From NCBI GenBank assembly GCA_947474565.1, contig CANJIS010000002.1, forward strand, positions 149,102 through 213,101: a DNA stretch of 64,000 nucleotides, read 5' to 3'. Position 1 is the stretch's first letter. The number at the start of each line of letters is the position of its first letter. Both the position numbers and the translations under genes were made by a program. Below are positions 16,950 through 27,935 of the stretch, in pieces. Origin of the DNA: Alphaproteobacteria bacterium. GTDB taxonomy: Bacteria > Pseudomonadota > Alphaproteobacteria > Micropepsales > Micropepsaceae. Under the pieces are notes generated by a model that did not search any database, was not told where the DNA came from, and saw only the letters and a list, made by a program, of their open reading frames with translations.

Positions 16950-18752
16950 ATGCCGGACCTCTCGCAAATCCGCAATTTTTCCATTGTCGCCCATATCGAC
17001 CATGGCAAATCCACCCTCGCCGACCGGCTGATCCAGTTCACCGGTACCGTGGCCGCGCGCGAGATGACCAACCAGATCCTGGATTCGATGGATATCGAAC
17101 GGGAGCGCGGCATCACCATCAAGGCCCAGACCGTTCGCCTGGATTACAGGGCCAAGGACGGCAAGGACTATGTCCTGAACCTGATGGACACGCCGGGCCA
17201 TGTCGACTTCGGGTACGAAGTGTCGCGCTGTCTGGCCGCCTGTGAAGGCGCGCTGCTGGTGGTGGATGCCAGCCAGGGCGTCGAAGCCCAGACGCTTGCC
17301 AACGTCTATCAGGCGATTGATGCCGGGCTGGATATCGTGCCCGTTCTCAACAAGATTGACCTTCCCGCCGCCGAGCCCGATCGGGTGAAGCAGCAGATCG
17401 AAGATGTGATCGGGCTGGATGCGTCCGACGCGATCCCGATCAGCGCCAAGACCGGCATTGGCATCGACCTGGTGCTGGAAGCGGTGGTCACACGCTTGCC
17501 GCCGCCCAAAGGCGAAATCAACGCGCCGCTGAAGGCGTTGCTGATCGATTCCTATTACGATGCCTATCTGGGCGTGGTGGTTCTGGTGCGCATCATCGAT
17601 GGCGAACTGAAGAAGGGCCAGAAGATCCGCATGATGGCCACCGATGCCTTTTATCAGGTGGAACAGATCGGCGTGTTCAAGCCCAAGAAGGTGGGCGTCG
17701 AAAAACTGGGTCCGGGCGAAGTGGGTTACATCACCGCCCAGATCAAGCAGGTCGCTGACACCAAGGTGGGCGACACCATCACCGATGAGCGCAAGGGCAC
17801 GACCGAACCCCTGCCCGGCTTCAAGCCGGCGCAGCAAGTGGTGTTCTGCGGCCTGTTCCCGGTGGATGCGGCCCAGTTCGAAGATCTGCGCGAAGCTTTG
17901 GGCAAGCTGCATCTGAATGACGCCAGCTTTACCTATGAGACGGAATCATCTGCCGCGCTGGGCTTCGGCTTCCGCTGCGGCTTTCTGGGATTGTTGCATC
18001 TGGAAATCGTGCGCGAGCGGGTGGAGCGGGAATTCAATCTCGACCTGATCACCACCGCGCCATCGGTCATCTATCACATCTATATGAATGACGGCTCTAT
18101 GAAGGAGCTGCACAATCCCGCCGACATGCCCGATGTGACCTATATCGATCACATCGAAGAGCCCTGGATCAAGGCGACCATCCTGGTGCCAGATGAGTAT
18201 CTGGGCGCGGTGCTGAAGCTGTGCGAAGACCGCCGCGGGCGCCAGATCGAGCTGACCTATGCCGGCAATCGCGCCATGGTGATCTATGCCTTGCCGCTCA
18301 ACGAAGTGGTGTTCGATTTCTATGACCGCCTGAAAAGCGTGTCGCGCGGCTATGCCAGCTTCGATTATCACATCGAGAAGTATGAAGAAGGCGATCTGGT
18401 GAAGATGTCCATCCTGGTCAATGACGACCCGGTGGATGCGCTTTCCATGATCGTCAACCGCCAGCGCGCCGAAGGCCGTGGCCGCGCCATGTGCGAAAAG
18501 CTGAAAGACCTGATCCCGCGCCACATGTTCAAGATTCCAATCCAAGCGGCGATTGGCGGCAAGGTGATTGCCCGCGAAACCCTTTCGGCCCTGCGCAAGG
18601 ACGTTACCGCCAAATGTTATGGCGGCGATATCAGCCGCAAGCGCAAGCTGCTCGACAAGCAGAAAGAGGGCAAAAAGAAAATGCGCCAGTTCGGCAAGGT
18701 GGAGATCCCCCAGGAAGCCTTCATCGCCGCGCTTAAAATGGACGACAACTGA
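16950..18752 (+). CDS. lepA: Elongation factor 4 (LepA) GTPase
   Basis: The 600-residue ribosome-associated GTPase aids translation under stress and initiation/biogenesis steps. G motifs are visible: [24 protein letters not shown] and NKIDLP. The C-terminal LepA-specific domain includes [22 protein letters not shown] and the Lys-rich [17 protein letters not shown]. Length is exactly typical. Confidence 0.98.
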   Translation: MPDLSQIRNFSIVAHIDHGKSTLADRLIQFTGTVAAREMTNQILDSMDIERERGITIKAQTVRLDYRAKDGKDYVLNLMDTPGHVDFGYEVSRCLAACEGALLVVDASQGVEAQTLANVYQAIDAGLDIVPVLNKIDLPAAEPDRVKQQIEDVIGLDASDAIPISAKTGIGIDLVLEAVVTRLPPPKGEINAPLKALLIDSYYDAYLGVVVLVRIIDGELKKGQKIRMMATDAFYQVEQIGVFKPKKVGVEKLGPGEVGYITAQIKQVADTKVGDTITDERKGTTEPLPGFKPAQQVVFCGLFPVDAAQFEDLREALGKLHLNDASFTYETESSAALGFGFRCGFLGLLHLEIVRERVEREFNLDLITTAPSVIYHIYMNDGSMKELHNPADMPDVTYIDHIEEPWIKATILVPDEYLGAVLKLCEDRRGRQIELTYAGNRAMVIYALPLNEVVFDFYDRLKSVSRGYASFDYHIEKYEEGDLVKMSILVNDDPVDALSMIVNRQRAEGRGRAMCEKLKDLIPRHMFKIPIQAAIGGKVIARETLSALRKDVTAKCYGGDISRKRKLLDKQKEGKKKMRQFGKVEIPQEAFIAALKMDDN

Positions 18753-18788
18753 GCCGCTTCTTCCGGAAATCCGTGTCTTGAGAGCCGC

Positions 18789-18807
18789 GTTAACCGCGCC
18801 GGTTAAC
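18789..18807. promoter_or_regulatory. Perfect GTTAACCG inverted repeat between lepA and the DUF4153 gene
   Basis: GTTAACCG (18789-18796), a 3-nt spacer and CGGTTAAC (18800-18807) form a perfect dyad 55 bp before the DUF4153 start. Two TTAA halves are 9 bp apart, so it does not fit the CtrA TTAA-N7-TTAA spacing. It may be a regulator operator or a weak hairpin after lepA. Confidence 0.45.
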
Positions 18808-18861
18808 CACGGTATCTGACGTAACAAGACTGCTATCGGTGCTTGGATTAAGCACGTTGGC

Positions 18862-20757
18862 ATGACTCACGAGCCCGATCATTGGACCGATACGCCGGCG
18901 TTCAACTGGACGCCCGAGGTGCCGATGAGAGTCGAGCCGAAATTCGAAGCCGCGCCTCTGGCGGACGCCGAAGACTATGAGCCCAGATTTGAGAATCCGG
19001 TTCTGGTTGAGCGTCCGGTTCCGGCCGCACAACCCCGATCTACGCGCCAGCAAGCCAAACGGTTTGTAATCACGGAGCCGGAGGCGGTGCAGCCAACGCC
19101 CTTGTTTTTGCCGCGGCTCTTGGTGGGGTTGATCCAGGGTGCAGGACTGACGCTGTTGTTCGCGGCGCGCCCGGCGATGGATCCGTATGTTTTTTCCGCC
19201 GCCATGATGGTGGGCCTGTTCGCGCCGTTGCTATTTTTGTCGGGCCTGGGGCGGGCGCGGATCACGCCGCTGTTGCTTTGGACGCTGTTCGCCGCAGCGC
19301 TTCTGGCCGCCGCCGGCTTCTATCATCATGGGCGCACACTCACCTCTGACAGTGGCCATCCTGGCTTCGCGCTGATCGGATTGACCGCGCTGTTCCTGTT
19401 CATCGGTCAGGCGCTGGTGGAAGCGCGCGCTGGCGATTATTCATCGCATTACCGTAGCGCCTGGCGGCTGGCGATCCGGGTTTTCATTTGCGTCGCGATC
19501 GCGGGCCTGGCCTGGGCCGCAGCCGGCGCCGGAACTGGATGGATGCGGGCGCATTACCCCGCCCTGCCCTATGGCGTTTTCATTATTCCCATTGTTGCGC
19601 TCAGCATCGTGCTGGCGGCGCAGCTGACCGGCGACCGGCTGTTGGGTGTGCTGCAATCCGGCGTGGTGTTTGTGTTTGGTCTGGGCCTGATCCCGCTTCT
19701 GCTTTTGACCATGGCGGTGGTGGGATTGGGCGCGGCGAATATCTGGCAGCCTTCGCTGGCTATTTCATTGGGCTTGGGCTTTGGCCTGATCCTTTGCATC
19801 AACGCCTCTTATCGTGACGGCACAAGCATGCGGCCCTACTGGCGCAGGCGCGCAGAGTTTGCTGGCGGCCTGGTGTTGTTGCCGCTGGCGCTGATCGCTG
19901 GTACCGCGCTGGCGGTGCGGGTGGCGCAGCATGGCTGGAGCGACAATCGGATTTTCGCCGCTGCCTGTGCGCTGCTGCTGGCTGGCTATGCCCTCACCTA
20001 TGCCGGCTCGGCGCTGATTTCGCTGGGCGGCGGCGGCTGGATGCAGCGGATCGAGGGCAGCAACCTGGCGCTGGCTTTCGCCGGGTTGATGCTGGTGCTG
20101 GTGTTGGCGTCACCCATCGCCGATCCCGTGCGGTTGGCAGTGGAATCGCAAAGTTTGCGGCTGGACCAAAAACGCGTGACAGCGGATGCGTTCGATTATG
20201 TCTGGCTGCGGGATCACGGCTTGCGCTTCGGACGAGATGCGTTGACCCAAATGGCCGCGTCCAAAACGCAGCCGCTGGTGGCGCGCGGGGCTTTTCTCGC
20301 CCTGACCGCGCCGCCTGCCGGATTGCGCCCTACCCCGACCGAGATCGGCGCCAATATCCATGTCTATTCCGGCAAAGGCCTGCCGGCGGCGTTGCTCAAA
20401 CAAGACTGGTCGGCCGCGCAAGGTGCGCCGCCGTGTCTTACCAATGCCTCACTGAGCTGTGACGGCTTTTTCGCCGACATCGATGGCGATGGGCGTGACG
20501 AGATCATTTTGGCCTATGGCAACGACGCGCGCTGGTGGGCCAGCGTCATGAAACAAGACACGGCCGTGGGTCCGCACGGCGACTGGCGTGTGGCGGGTAC
20601 CCTGGCCGCACCGTCCTGCCCCGGCGGCTTAACCGCCCTGCGTTCCGGACAATTCGCCCTGGTCCAGCCCAACAATGCGTGGCGGGATCTGGTGGTGGGC
20701 GGGGTCCGCGTGCCGGTGGCGCGGCCGAAAATGCCCGCTGGCTGCCCGCTCTCCTAG
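18862..20757 (+). CDS. DUF4153-type polytopic membrane protein
   Basis: The 631-residue protein has a cytosolic N-terminus rich in Pro and acidic residues (1-85), then about 11-12 membrane helices between residues 90 and 430. A soluble C-terminal domain of about 200 residues contains FFADIDGDGRDEIILAYGNDARWW, a DxDxDG-type calcium-binding (FG-GAP/dockerin-like) loop. DUF4153 proteins are uncharacterised envelope proteins. It is followed 42 bp later by hisH, probably without functional relation. Confidence 0.8.
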   Translation: MTHEPDHWTDTPAFNWTPEVPMRVEPKFEAAPLADAEDYEPRFENPVLVERPVPAAQPRSTRQQAKRFVITEPEAVQPTPLFLPRLLVGLIQGAGLTLLFAARPAMDPYVFSAAMMVGLFAPLLFLSGLGRARITPLLLWTLFAAALLAAAGFYHHGRTLTSDSGHPGFALIGLTALFLFIGQALVEARAGDYSSHYRSAWRLAIRVFICVAIAGLAWAAAGAGTGWMRAHYPALPYGVFIIPIVALSIVLAAQLTGDRLLGVLQSGVVFVFGLGLIPLLLLTMAVVGLGAANIWQPSLAISLGLGFGLILCINASYRDGTSMRPYWRRRAEFAGGLVLLPLALIAGTALAVRVAQHGWSDNRIFAAACALLLAGYALTYAGSALISLGGGGWMQRIEGSNLALAFAGLMLVLVLASPIADPVRLAVESQSLRLDQKRVTADAFDYVWLRDHGLRFGRDALTQMAASKTQPLVARGAFLALTAPPAGLRPTPTEIGANIHVYSGKGLPAALLKQDWSAAQGAPPCLTNASLSCDGFFADIDGDGRDEIILAYGNDARWWASVMKQDTAVGPHGDWRVAGTLAAPSCPGGLTALRSGQFALVQPNNAWRDLVVGGVRVPVARPKMPAGCPLS

Positions 20758-20799
20758 AGCTTGGTATTCCGGACCCGCGTGGGTTATAGACGCCGCGAA

Positions 20800-21435
20800 A
20801 TGCGCGCGGCTCTTATCGATTACGGCTCCGGCAACCTCGCCTCAGCGGCGAAGGCCCTGGCGCGCGCGGCCGGCAGCACCGGACTTGAAATCATTACCAC
20901 CGCCGATCCGGAAATCGTGCGCGATGCCGAACGCATTGTGCTGCCCGGCGTGGGCGCCTTTGCCGATTGCATGCGCGGCCTGTCCGCCGTGCCCGGCATG
21001 GTGGACGTGCTGCGCGAAAAAGTTTTGAAAGAAGGCGCGCCGTTTCTGGGCATCTGTGTCGGCATGCAGTTGCTGGCCACGGTGGGGCGCGAGTTCGGCG
21101 ATCATGCCGGACTGGGCTGGATCGCGGGCGACGTGGTGAAGATCACCCCCAGCGATACAGCGCTGAAGATTCCGCACATGGGTTGGAATGAATTGAAGAT
21201 GGTCCGCAGCCACGCGGTGCTGGACGGAATTCCCGATGGCGCGAATGTCTATTTCGTCCATTCCTTTCAATTAAACCCGGCCCTGGAGGATGATCTTCTT
21301 GCCACCACTGATTATGGCGGGCCCATCACCGCTATGGTTGGTAACGAGAATATTGTCGGTACCCAGTTTCACCCTGAAAAAAGCCAGGCCTATGGCCTGA
21401 GGCTTTTGGAAAACTTTCTGCGCTGGAAGCCATGA
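20800..21435 (+). CDS. hisH: Imidazole glycerol phosphate synthase subunit HisH
   Basis: This 211-residue glutaminase supplies ammonia to HisF in histidine synthesis. The nucleophile Cys lies in [11 protein letters not shown], and the His-Glu pair in TQFHPEKS. The ATG at 20800 begins [15 protein letters not shown], the family start; the upstream extension is rejected. It overlaps hisA by 4 bp. hisF is not adjacent. Confidence 0.97.
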   Translation: MRAALIDYGSGNLASAAKALARAAGSTGLEIITTADPEIVRDAERIVLPGVGAFADCMRGLSAVPGMVDVLREKVLKEGAPFLGICVGMQLLATVGREFGDHAGLGWIAGDVVKITPSDTALKIPHMGWNELKMVRSHAVLDGIPDGANVYFVHSFQLNPALEDDLLATTDYGGPITAMVGNENIVGTQFHPEKSQAYGLRLLENFLRWKP

Positions 21436-22163
21436 TCATATTCCCCGCCATCGATCTGAAAGACGGCCAGTGCGTGCGCTTGAAGCGCGGCGTGATGGAA
21501 GATGCCACCGTGTTCAATTCCGACCCCGGTGCGCAGGCCGCGATTTTTCAGAGCCAAGGATTTCAATGGCTGCACTGCGTCGACCTGAACGGCGCCTTTG
21601 CCGGCAAAAGCGCCAACAGCGATGCGATCAAGGCCATCCGTGCCGCCATAACCCTTCCCATCCAGATGGGTGGAGGCATCCGCGATCTGGCCGCGGTCGA
21701 GGGCTGGCTGGCAGCCGGCATCACCCGCGTGATCCTGGGCACCGCGGCCCTGACCAATCCGGAATTCGTGAAAGAGGCGGCCCGCAAATTTCCTGGCCAG
21801 ATTGTGGTCGGGGCAGACGCCAAAGGGGGCAGGATCGCCACCGAGGGCTGGGCCGAGGTTTCCGCGCTGACCCCTGTGGAACTGGGAAAGCGGTTCGAGG
21901 ACGCCGGGGTGGCCGCGATCCTGTTCACGGACGTGGACGGGGACGGGCTGCTCAAAGGGGTGAATGTGACGGCGACCGCCGCCCTCGCCCGGGCCCTGAC
22001 CATCCCGGTCATCGCCTCGGGCGGAGTAGGGTCCATCGCCGATATTGACGCCTTGAAGGTGGCCGAGGCCGATATCGCCCCTAAGAAAATCGAAGGCGTG
22101 GTGGTGGGCCGCGCCCTGTATGACGGGCGGATCGATCCGGCAGAGGCCTTGGCCCGCGCCTAA
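21432..22163 (+). CDS. hisA: ProFAR isomerase HisA
   Basis: This 243-residue TIM barrel catalyses isomerisation of ProFAR in histidine biosynthesis. The N-terminal [16 protein letters not shown] carries the catalytic Asp, and [13 protein letters not shown] carries the second. The hisH-hisA pair ends only 14 bp from the convergent parB; the usual hisF follow-on is absent. Confidence 0.97.
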   Translation: MIIFPAIDLKDGQCVRLKRGVMEDATVFNSDPGAQAAIFQSQGFQWLHCVDLNGAFAGKSANSDAIKAIRAAITLPIQMGGGIRDLAAVEGWLAAGITRVILGTAALTNPEFVKEAARKFPGQIVVGADAKGGRIATEGWAEVSALTPVELGKRFEDAGVAAILFTDVDGDGLLKGVNVTATAALARALTIPVIASGGVGSIADIDALKVAEADIAPKKIEGVVVGRALYDGRIDPAEALARA

Positions 22164-22177
22164 GGTTTGATCGGCGG

Positions 22178-23032
22178 CTAAACTTTAGACAGGCGGCGGA
22201 CGACCTCGTCCAGCTGCTCCAGGGTTTTGTAGCTCACCCGGATTTCCCCACCTTTATCCCCTTTGTATAAAACTTGAACCTTCAGGCCCAAGGCATTGGA
22301 GACGCTGGATTCCAGTTGGCTAATATTGGGGTCCGAACGCTGTTTATTCACAGGCTTTTTCTTCGGCACCGAACGCTGTTCGGCCTGCCGGACATTCATG
22401 CCCCCGGCGAGAATCTCACGGGCGGCAGCTTCCGGGTCGGGGGCGTTTAACAGTGTTCGGGCATGCCCGGCCGTCAGCTTGCCTTCCCGGATCAGGGCCT
22501 TCACCCCCTCCGGCAGCTTCAGCAGCCGGATGGTGTTGGCGACATGGGGGCGGGACTTGCCGACCTCCTGGGCCACCTGTTCCTGGGTGCGGCCGAAGCG
22601 GTCGATCAGCTCCTGATAGGCCAGCGCCTCTTCCAGCACATTCAGGTCGGCGCGCTGGACGTTCTCGATGATGGCCAGTTCCAGGGCCTCAACATCGGCC
22701 AGTTCCCGAACCACCACCGGCACGTCATGCAGCTTGGCCATCTGGGCGGCGCGCCAGCGGCGCTCGCCCGCCACGATCTCATAGCTCTCCCCCCCTAAGG
22801 GCCGGACCAGGATGGGGGACAGAACCCCCTTCTCTTTTATGGATGCCGCCAGGCTGGCGAGCTCATCTTCGCCGAAAAATTTGCGCGGCTGAAATTTGCC
22901 GGGCTTGAGAAACGCCACCGGCAGACTGCGCGTCGGTTTGGGCGCCTCGGCCCGCACCGGCACATTCTCGTCGCCGATCAGAGCGGACAGGCCCCGGCCC
23001 AATCCGCGACGCGGTTCTTCCTTGGGTGTCAT
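22178..23032 (-). CDS. parB: Chromosome partitioning protein ParB
   Basis: The 284-residue CTPase clamp loads at parS and spreads along DNA. It has an N-terminal ParA-interacting box RGLGRGLSALIGD, a CTP-binding/ParB domain with GERRWRAAQMA (residues about 88-98), a helix-turn-helix RTQEQVAQEVGKSRPHVANTIRLLKLP, and a C-terminal dimerisation domain. The start overlaps the parA stop by 4 bp. Two perfect parS sites lie 1.4-1.9 kb upstream in the same operon. Confidence 0.98.
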   Translation of the reverse strand: MTPKEEPRRGLGRGLSALIGDENVPVRAEAPKPTRSLPVAFLKPGKFQPRKFFGEDELASLAASIKEKGVLSPILVRPLGGESYEIVAGERRWRAAQMAKLHDVPVVVRELADVEALELAIIENVQRADLNVLEEALAYQELIDRFGRTQEQVAQEVGKSRPHVANTIRLLKLPEGVKALIREGKLTAGHARTLLNAPDPEAAAREILAGGMNVRQAEQRSVPKKKPVNKQRSDPNISQLESSVSNALGLKVQVLYKGDKGGEIRVSYKTLEQLDEVVRRLSKV

Positions 23033-23838
23033 GCCGCGACCCGAATCTTTTCGCGTTGAATCAATTCGCCGGCGAGCTTGATGTAAGCCTGACTGCCGGG
23101 ACAGCGCAGATCATAGACCAGCGCCGGCACGCCATGACTGGGCGCTTCGGAAATCCGGACATTGCGTGGAATCACGGTGGAATAGACTTTTTCGCCCATG
23201 TTCTGGCGCACATCCGCCGCCACCTGGTCGGAGAGTTTGTTGCGCTTGTCGAACATGGTGAGAACGATGCCCTGGATCTCCAGACCCGGATTGATATTGG
23301 CGCGCACCAGCTCAATCGTCTTGAGCAGCTGGCTGAGACCTTCCAGGGCAAAGAATTCGCATTGCAGCGGCACCATCACCGCATCGGCCGCCGTCATCGC
23401 ATTGATGGTGAGCAGCGTGAGGGACGGCGGGCAATCAATCAGCACATAGGAAAAAGCATTTTCTCCGTGTGCGGAGTATTCCTCGAGCGCGTCCTTCAAA
23501 ATGAAATTGCGGCGGGGTAGGTCGATCAGCTCCAGCTCGGCGCCGGACAGATCCACCGTCGCCGGCACGATCGAAAGTTTGGGAATGCGGGTGGGGACGA
23601 TGGCCTCGCCCAGGCTGGCTGTGCCGGTGAGGACGTCATAGGTGGTGAGCTTGCGCGACGCCCGGGGAATGCCCAGCCCGGTGGAGGCATTGCCCTGAGG
23701 GTCGATGTCGATCACCAGGGTGGACTCGCCAATCGCGGCAAGCGCCGTACCCAGATTGATGGCCGTGGTCGTCTTACCGACGCCGCCCTTTTGGTTGGCC
23801 ACGACCAGAACGCGCGGTTTTTTGGGAGTCGTGATCAT
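23029..23838 (-). CDS. parA: Chromosome partitioning ATPase ParA
   Basis: The 269-residue ATPase has a deviant Walker [26 protein letters not shown] and Walker B-type VLIDCPPSLTLLT. It drives segregation of ParB-parS complexes. Its start (ATG 23838) lies inside the end of rsmG, overlapping it by 65 bp. Confidence 0.98.
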   Translation of the reverse strand: MITTPKKPRVLVVANQKGGVGKTTTAINLGTALAAIGESTLVIDIDPQGNASTGLGIPRASRKLTTYDVLTGTASLGEAIVPTRIPKLSIVPATVDLSGAELELIDLPRRNFILKDALEEYSAHGENAFSYVLIDCPPSLTLLTINAMTAADAVMVPLQCEFFALEGLSQLLKTIELVRANINPGLEIQGIVLTMFDKRNKLSDQVAADVRQNMGEKVYSTVIPRNVRISEAPSHGVPALVYDLRCPGSQAYIKLAGELIQREKIRVAA

Positions 23839-24457
23839 TGTTCGCCAGCTCGGTGAGCTCCAGAAGCGTCCCGGAGGGATCGCTCAGGCTTGGATGCTGC
23901 CTGACTTTCATCTTCCAAGATTTATGGGCTTCCGTCAATTCAGACCCCACATTTTGTCCTTTTAGAAACAGACAAACGCTGTTCGGACCTGTGAATGCCT
24001 GCGCGTAGCCGAGAAGCTGGGGCAGGGAGGCCAAGGCCCGGGCCGTCACCACATCAAAGGGCTGGCGGGGAGCGTCTTCCATCCGAAGATTGCGGACTGT
24101 GACGTCCAGCTTCATGCGCTCTGCCGCCGCCACCAAGAAAGCAGACTTCTTGGCGGTGGCCTCATACAAGGTAACAGAAACCCGGCCTCGCAGCATCTCC
24201 GCCAGAACCAGCCCCGGAAAGCCTGCACCAGAGCCCAGGTCAGCCAATGTTCGGGCTGTGGCCGGAACCAGAGGTGCGAGCTGGGCAGAATCCCAGAAAT
24301 GACGATGCCAGAGGCCTTCCAGGGAACGGGCGGACACCAGATTATGGCGGGCATTCCAGTCTGTCAGGGTGTCGGCATAGGCCTTCAGATGGGCCAATGT
24401 TTCACGTGAAACACCGGTTTTTTCGGCGAATTCTTGGGGTCCGAAGTCGGAACTCAA
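23774..24457 (-). CDS. rsmG: 16S rRNA m7G527 methyltransferase RsmG
   Basis: The 227-residue SAM methyltransferase acts on the 530 loop of 16S rRNA. It shows [18 protein letters not shown] and [15 protein letters not shown]. It starts at a TTG overlapping the mnmG TGA (TTGA). It contains a parS site near its 5' end, where the site encodes VSRET (residues 16-20). The C-terminus overlaps parA. Confidence 0.95.
   Translation of the reverse strand: MSSDFGPQEFAEKTGVSRETLAHLKAYADTLTDWNARHNLVSARSLEGLWHRHFWDSAQLAPLVPATARTLADLGSGAGFPGLVLAEMLRGRVSVTLYEATAKKSAFLVAAAERMKLDVTVRNLRMEDAPRQPFDVVTARALASLPQLLGYAQAFTGPNSVCLFLKGQNVGSELTEAHKSWKMKVRQHPSLSDPSGTLLELTELANNDHDSQKTARSGRGQPKGRRR
24398..24413. other. 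parS site 1 (inside rsmG)
   Basis: TGTTTCACGTGAAACA is a perfect 16-bp palindrome identical to the canonical ParB loading site. Read in the minus frame it encodes part of GVSRETLA of RsmG. Confidence 0.95.
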
Positions 24458-26352
24458 GCTGTTTTGGCCCGCTTTTGGCTCTTTACATGCGCCAACACCA
24501 GGGACAGCGCGGCGGCAGTGATCCCTTCGATACGAGCGGCCTGGCCGAGGGTGGCAGGGCGGATACGCTCCAGCTTCTGGCGAACTTCGTTGGAAAGGCC
24601 GGTGACGGACCCATAATCGAGGGCGGCAGGCAGGGCGCGGCCTTCATCCCGGCGGAAAGCCAGAATGTCGGCATCCTGGCGATCCAGATACCCGGCATAT
24701 TGGGCATCGATCTCCAGCTGCTCCACCATATCGGGAGCCAGATCAGCCAGCTGCGGCCAGATGCGGGTGAGGGCGGAGAAATCCACGTCCGGCAGACTCA
24801 ATAGATCGAGGGCTGTGCGGCGAACCCCGTCCTGACGGACGGCCAGGCCATGCTGGGCCGCCTGGTTGGGGGTGAGGGTAAGGGCGGTCATTGTTTCACG
24901 TGAAACAGCCAGCTTTTTCATCTTTCCGGCAAAGGCCTGGGAACGGTTAAACCCAACAATTCCATTGGTTTGCCCTACGGCCGTCAAGCGCTGGTCGGCG
25001 TTGTCGGCCCGCAGCGACAGGCGATATTCGGCCCGGGACGTGAACATGCGATAGGGCTCGCTGACCCCCTTGGTCACCAGATCGTCGATCATCACGCCGA
25101 TATAGGCGGCGGCGCGGTCCAGAATGACGGGCGCCTGGCCGCCAGCGGCGCGGGCGGCATTCCAGCCCGCGATCAGGCCTTGGGCCGCAGCTTCTTCATA
25201 ACCGGTGGTGCCGTTGATCTGGCCGGCCAGATACAGGCGGGGGACTTTCTTCACCCCCAGGGCGGGGCTGAGTTCACGCGGATCGACATAGTCATATTCG
25301 ATGGCGTAGCCGGAGCGGCGCACCACGGCCTTTTCCAGCCCCGGAATAGTGGCGATCAAAGCCAGCTGAACATCCTGGGGCAGGGAAGTGGAAATGCCGT
25401 TGGGATAGATGGTGTCATCGCTAAGCCCTTCTGGCTCAAGGAAAATCTGATGCGATTCCTTGTCCGCGAAACGGGTGACCTTGTCCTCGATGGAGGGGCA
25501 ATAGCGCGGGCCAACCGAAGCGATCTGGCCGCTATACATCGGCGACCGATGCAGATTGGCCCGGATGACGGCATGGGTCGCCAGGGTTGTCCGGGTGATG
25601 CCGCATTCGATCTGCGGCGTGCTGATTTTTTTGGTCAGAAAAGAAAAAGGCACCGGCGGATCATCGCCCGGCTGCATTTGCAGCGCGGCCCAATCAATCG
25701 TGCGGCCATCCAGACGGGGCGGCGTGCCGGTCTTGAGCCGGCCCATCGCCAGACCGAAGCCATAAAGCGTTTTGGACAATCCGATGGCCGGCGGATCGGC
25801 TTTATCGGCATCGGCTGTATGCACCGCCATGCGGCCGGCGGGAAATTGCACTTCGCCGATATGCACCAGGCCGCGCAAAAACGTGCCGGTGGTGAGCACG
25901 ACAGAGGCGCAGGAAATTTCCTCGCCGCTGGCGAGCAAAACGCCGGTGGCAATGCGTTGATCGTTTTGGACCTTTAAAATCAGGTCTTCTGCGCTCGCCT
26001 CGCGAATTTCCAGATTGGGAACCTCGCGTAAAGCGCCTTGCATCGCGGCGCGATAGAGCGCGCGATCGGCTTGCGCCCGCGGCCCGCGCACCGCCGGACC
26101 TTTGCGCCGGTTGAGCAAACGAAATTGAATTCCCGCGGCATCGGCAACACGGCCCATCAAGCCATCAAGCGCATCGATCTCGCGCACCAGATGGCCCTTG
26201 CCCACGCCGCCGATGGCGGGGTTGCAGGACATCTCGCCTAACGTAGAAATTTTGTGCGTGAGCAGCAGAGTTTTCGCGCCCATGCGCGCGGACGCTGCTG
26301 CGGCTTCACAGCCGGCATGACCACCGCCGATCACGATCACGTCGTATTTCAT
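24454..26352 (-). CDS. mnmG: tRNA uridine-5-carboxymethylaminomethyl enzyme MnmG (GidA)
   Basis: The 632-residue FAD protein works with MnmE to modify wobble U34. It has [17 protein letters not shown] (FAD binding), [22 protein letters not shown], and a C-terminal helical domain. The ATG at 26352 gives [11 protein letters not shown], the family start; the longer TTG reading overlapping mnmE is not favoured. It carries a parS site encoding AVSRETMT near residue 485. Confidence 0.97.
   Translation of the reverse strand: MKYDVIVIGGGHAGCEAAAASARMGAKTLLLTHKISTLGEMSCNPAIGGVGKGHLVREIDALDGLMGRVADAAGIQFRLLNRRKGPAVRGPRAQADRALYRAAMQGALREVPNLEIREASAEDLILKVQNDQRIATGVLLASGEEISCASVVLTTGTFLRGLVHIGEVQFPAGRMAVHTADADKADPPAIGLSKTLYGFGLAMGRLKTGTPPRLDGRTIDWAALQMQPGDDPPVPFSFLTKKISTPQIECGITRTTLATHAVIRANLHRSPMYSGQIASVGPRYCPSIEDKVTRFADKESHQIFLEPEGLSDDTIYPNGISTSLPQDVQLALIATIPGLEKAVVRRSGYAIEYDYVDPRELSPALGVKKVPRLYLAGQINGTTGYEEAAAQGLIAGWNAARAAGGQAPVILDRAAAYIGVMIDDLVTKGVSEPYRMFTSRAEYRLSLRADNADQRLTAVGQTNGIVGFNRSQAFAGKMKKLAVSRETMTALTLTPNQAAQHGLAVRQDGVRRTALDLLSLPDVDFSALTRIWPQLADLAPDMVEQLEIDAQYAGYLDRQDADILAFRRDEGRALPAALDYGSVTGLSNEVRQKLERIRPATLGQAARIEGITAAALSLVLAHVKSQKRAKTA
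24892..24907. other. parS site 2 (inside mnmG)
   Basis: This is a second perfect TGTTTCACGTGAAACA, 494 bp from site 1. It is in coding sequence and again reads VSRET in the minus frame. Confidence 0.95.
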
Positions 26353-26372
26353 GGGCGGGGAAATACGCCGAT

Positions 26373-27662
26373 TTATTTCCCTATGCAAAAATCGCGGAAG
26401 ACGGAATCCAATATCTCTTCCACATCCACGGCACCGGTGATGCGGCCGATGGCCCGCATCGCCAGCCGCAAATCTTCGGCAAAGAGTTCCGGAGCCGTCG
26501 CCGAGGCCGCGTGGCGCAAGGATTTCAGCGCTTCGTTCAGCGCATGGCGATGGCGCGGGCGGGTGAGGGCAGGGGCATCGCCTTGCGTTTCCAGCCGCAC
26601 AGAAACCAGCGCAGTCAGCGCCTTCACCAAATCATTCAGGCCTTCGCCGGTCTTCAAGGACAGCGAAAGCCCATCTGCATTTTTGAATCCCGGCAGATCG
26701 CTTTTGTTGCGCACCACCAGATCGGCTTTGATCGCAGGCACGTCCATTTCGGTGCCGTCCAGCAGCAACAGCGTGAGATGGCTGGCCGCCGCTTCGGCCT
26801 TGGCCCGGCGCACGCCTTCCGCCTCGATGGCATCCTGGGTTTCGCGTAAGCCTGCCGTGTCGGAGACATGGAGCGGGTAACCACCCAGATCCAGGCGCAC
26901 CCCGATGACATCCCGGGTGGTGCCCGGCGTTTCCGAAACAATGGCGATATCGCGCCGGGCCAGAGCGTTGATCAGCGAGCTTTTACCGGCATTGGGCGGG
27001 CCAACAATGGCCAGCCGCAAGCCTTCCCGCAGCGCCTCGCCGCGCCCCGAATCATCGATATGTATTTGTAATTGTTTTGTTATTTCAGAAGCCTGGGCGC
27101 GCGCAGCGGCCAATTCCGTCTCATCCACCCCATCATCCGAAAAATCGATCGCCGCCTCGGCCCGGGCCAGGGCGTGGAGCAGTCCCGTCCGCCAGCCTTC
27201 ATAAAGTTCGGCCAGACCGCCTTCATATTGTTTGAGCGCCTGGCGAAGCTGAGCCGGGGTTTCGGCATCCGTCAGATCGGCCACCGCCTCTGCCCTTGTG
27301 AGATCGAAACGGCTGTTTTCCACCGCCCGGCGCGAAAACTCCCCCGGCTCGGCCGGGCGCAGGCCTTGATCCAGCAGCGCTGCAAACAAAGCCTCACGCA
27401 CCGCCCGCCCGCCATGAATATGGAATTCGGCGACATCCTCGCCGGTAAAACTGTCCGGCCCCGGAAACCAGAGCAGCAAAGCCTGATCCAGCACCGCCCC
27501 CTTCCAGGAAAGCCGGCGCAGGCTGGCGCGGCGGGGCGGCGGTGTCTGACCCGCCAAAGCGGCAAGCACCAAGGCTGCCGCCGGGCCGGAAACCCGAACC
27601 ACAGCCAACCCGGCCCGCCCTGGCGCACTCGCCAGGGCGAAGATCGTGGCGCCCTCAGACAA
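26373..27662 (-). CDS. mnmE: tRNA modification GTPase MnmE (TrmE)
   Basis: The 429-residue partner of MnmG has an N-terminal formyl-THF-binding domain ([22 protein letters not shown]), a G domain with [21 protein letters not shown] and NKSD, and the C-terminal FCIGK with the catalytic Cys. The start is a TTG directly abutting the TGA of the upstream gene. Confidence 0.96.
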   Translation of the reverse strand: MSEGATIFALASAPGRAGLAVVRVSGPAAALVLAALAGQTPPPRRASLRRLSWKGAVLDQALLLWFPGPDSFTGEDVAEFHIHGGRAVREALFAALLDQGLRPAEPGEFSRRAVENSRFDLTRAEAVADLTDAETPAQLRQALKQYEGGLAELYEGWRTGLLHALARAEAAIDFSDDGVDETELAAARAQASEITKQLQIHIDDSGRGEALREGLRLAIVGPPNAGKSSLINALARRDIAIVSETPGTTRDVIGVRLDLGGYPLHVSDTAGLRETQDAIEAEGVRRAKAEAAASHLTLLLLDGTEMDVPAIKADLVVRNKSDLPGFKNADGLSLSLKTGEGLNDLVKALTALVSVRLETQGDAPALTRPRHRHALNEALKSLRHAASATAPELFAEDLRLAMRAIGRITGAVDVEEILDSVFRDFCIGK

Positions 27663-27935
27663 TCAGGGCTTGCCCTTCTTGCCGGCCGCCATGCTGGCGC
27701 TGTCCCACAAAAACTTCTGGAATTGCTCAAACGCCTTGGCGCCGCCACCCCCACTTCCATTCCAAAGTGGCATCCAGGCCTGCATCATGGCCTCGGGATC
27801 GCCGGTATCGAAGGCGGCTTTCATCCGCGCCTGCATCTCTTCCATCATTTTCTGCTGCATCGGCGCGACATCGGGCAGGCCCATGAAACGGCGGGCCTCT
27901 TCCGGGGTCATATCCACTTCAACATGCACCTTCAT
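27663..27935 (-). CDS. DUF6489-like small protein
   Basis: The 90-residue acidic/Met-rich protein (MKVHVEVDMTPEEARRFMGLPDV, then MQQKMMEEMQARMKAAF and FQKFLWDSASM) resembles the short DUF6489/polyhydroxyalkanoate-associated type seen beside mnmE in alphaproteobacteria. The ATG at 27935 has GGAGA 9 nt upstream. It is predicted to be helical; no function is assigned. It is likely the first gene of the mnmE-mnmG-rsmG-parAB operon. Confidence 0.65.
   Translation of the reverse strand: MKVHVEVDMTPEEARRFMGLPDVAPMQQKMMEEMQARMKAAFDTGDPEAMMQAWMPLWNGSGGGGAKAFEQFQKFLWDSASMAAGKKGKP

Noticed and set aside
18790..18806. CtrA binding site
   Set aside because: The TTAA halves are 9 bp apart instead of 7.
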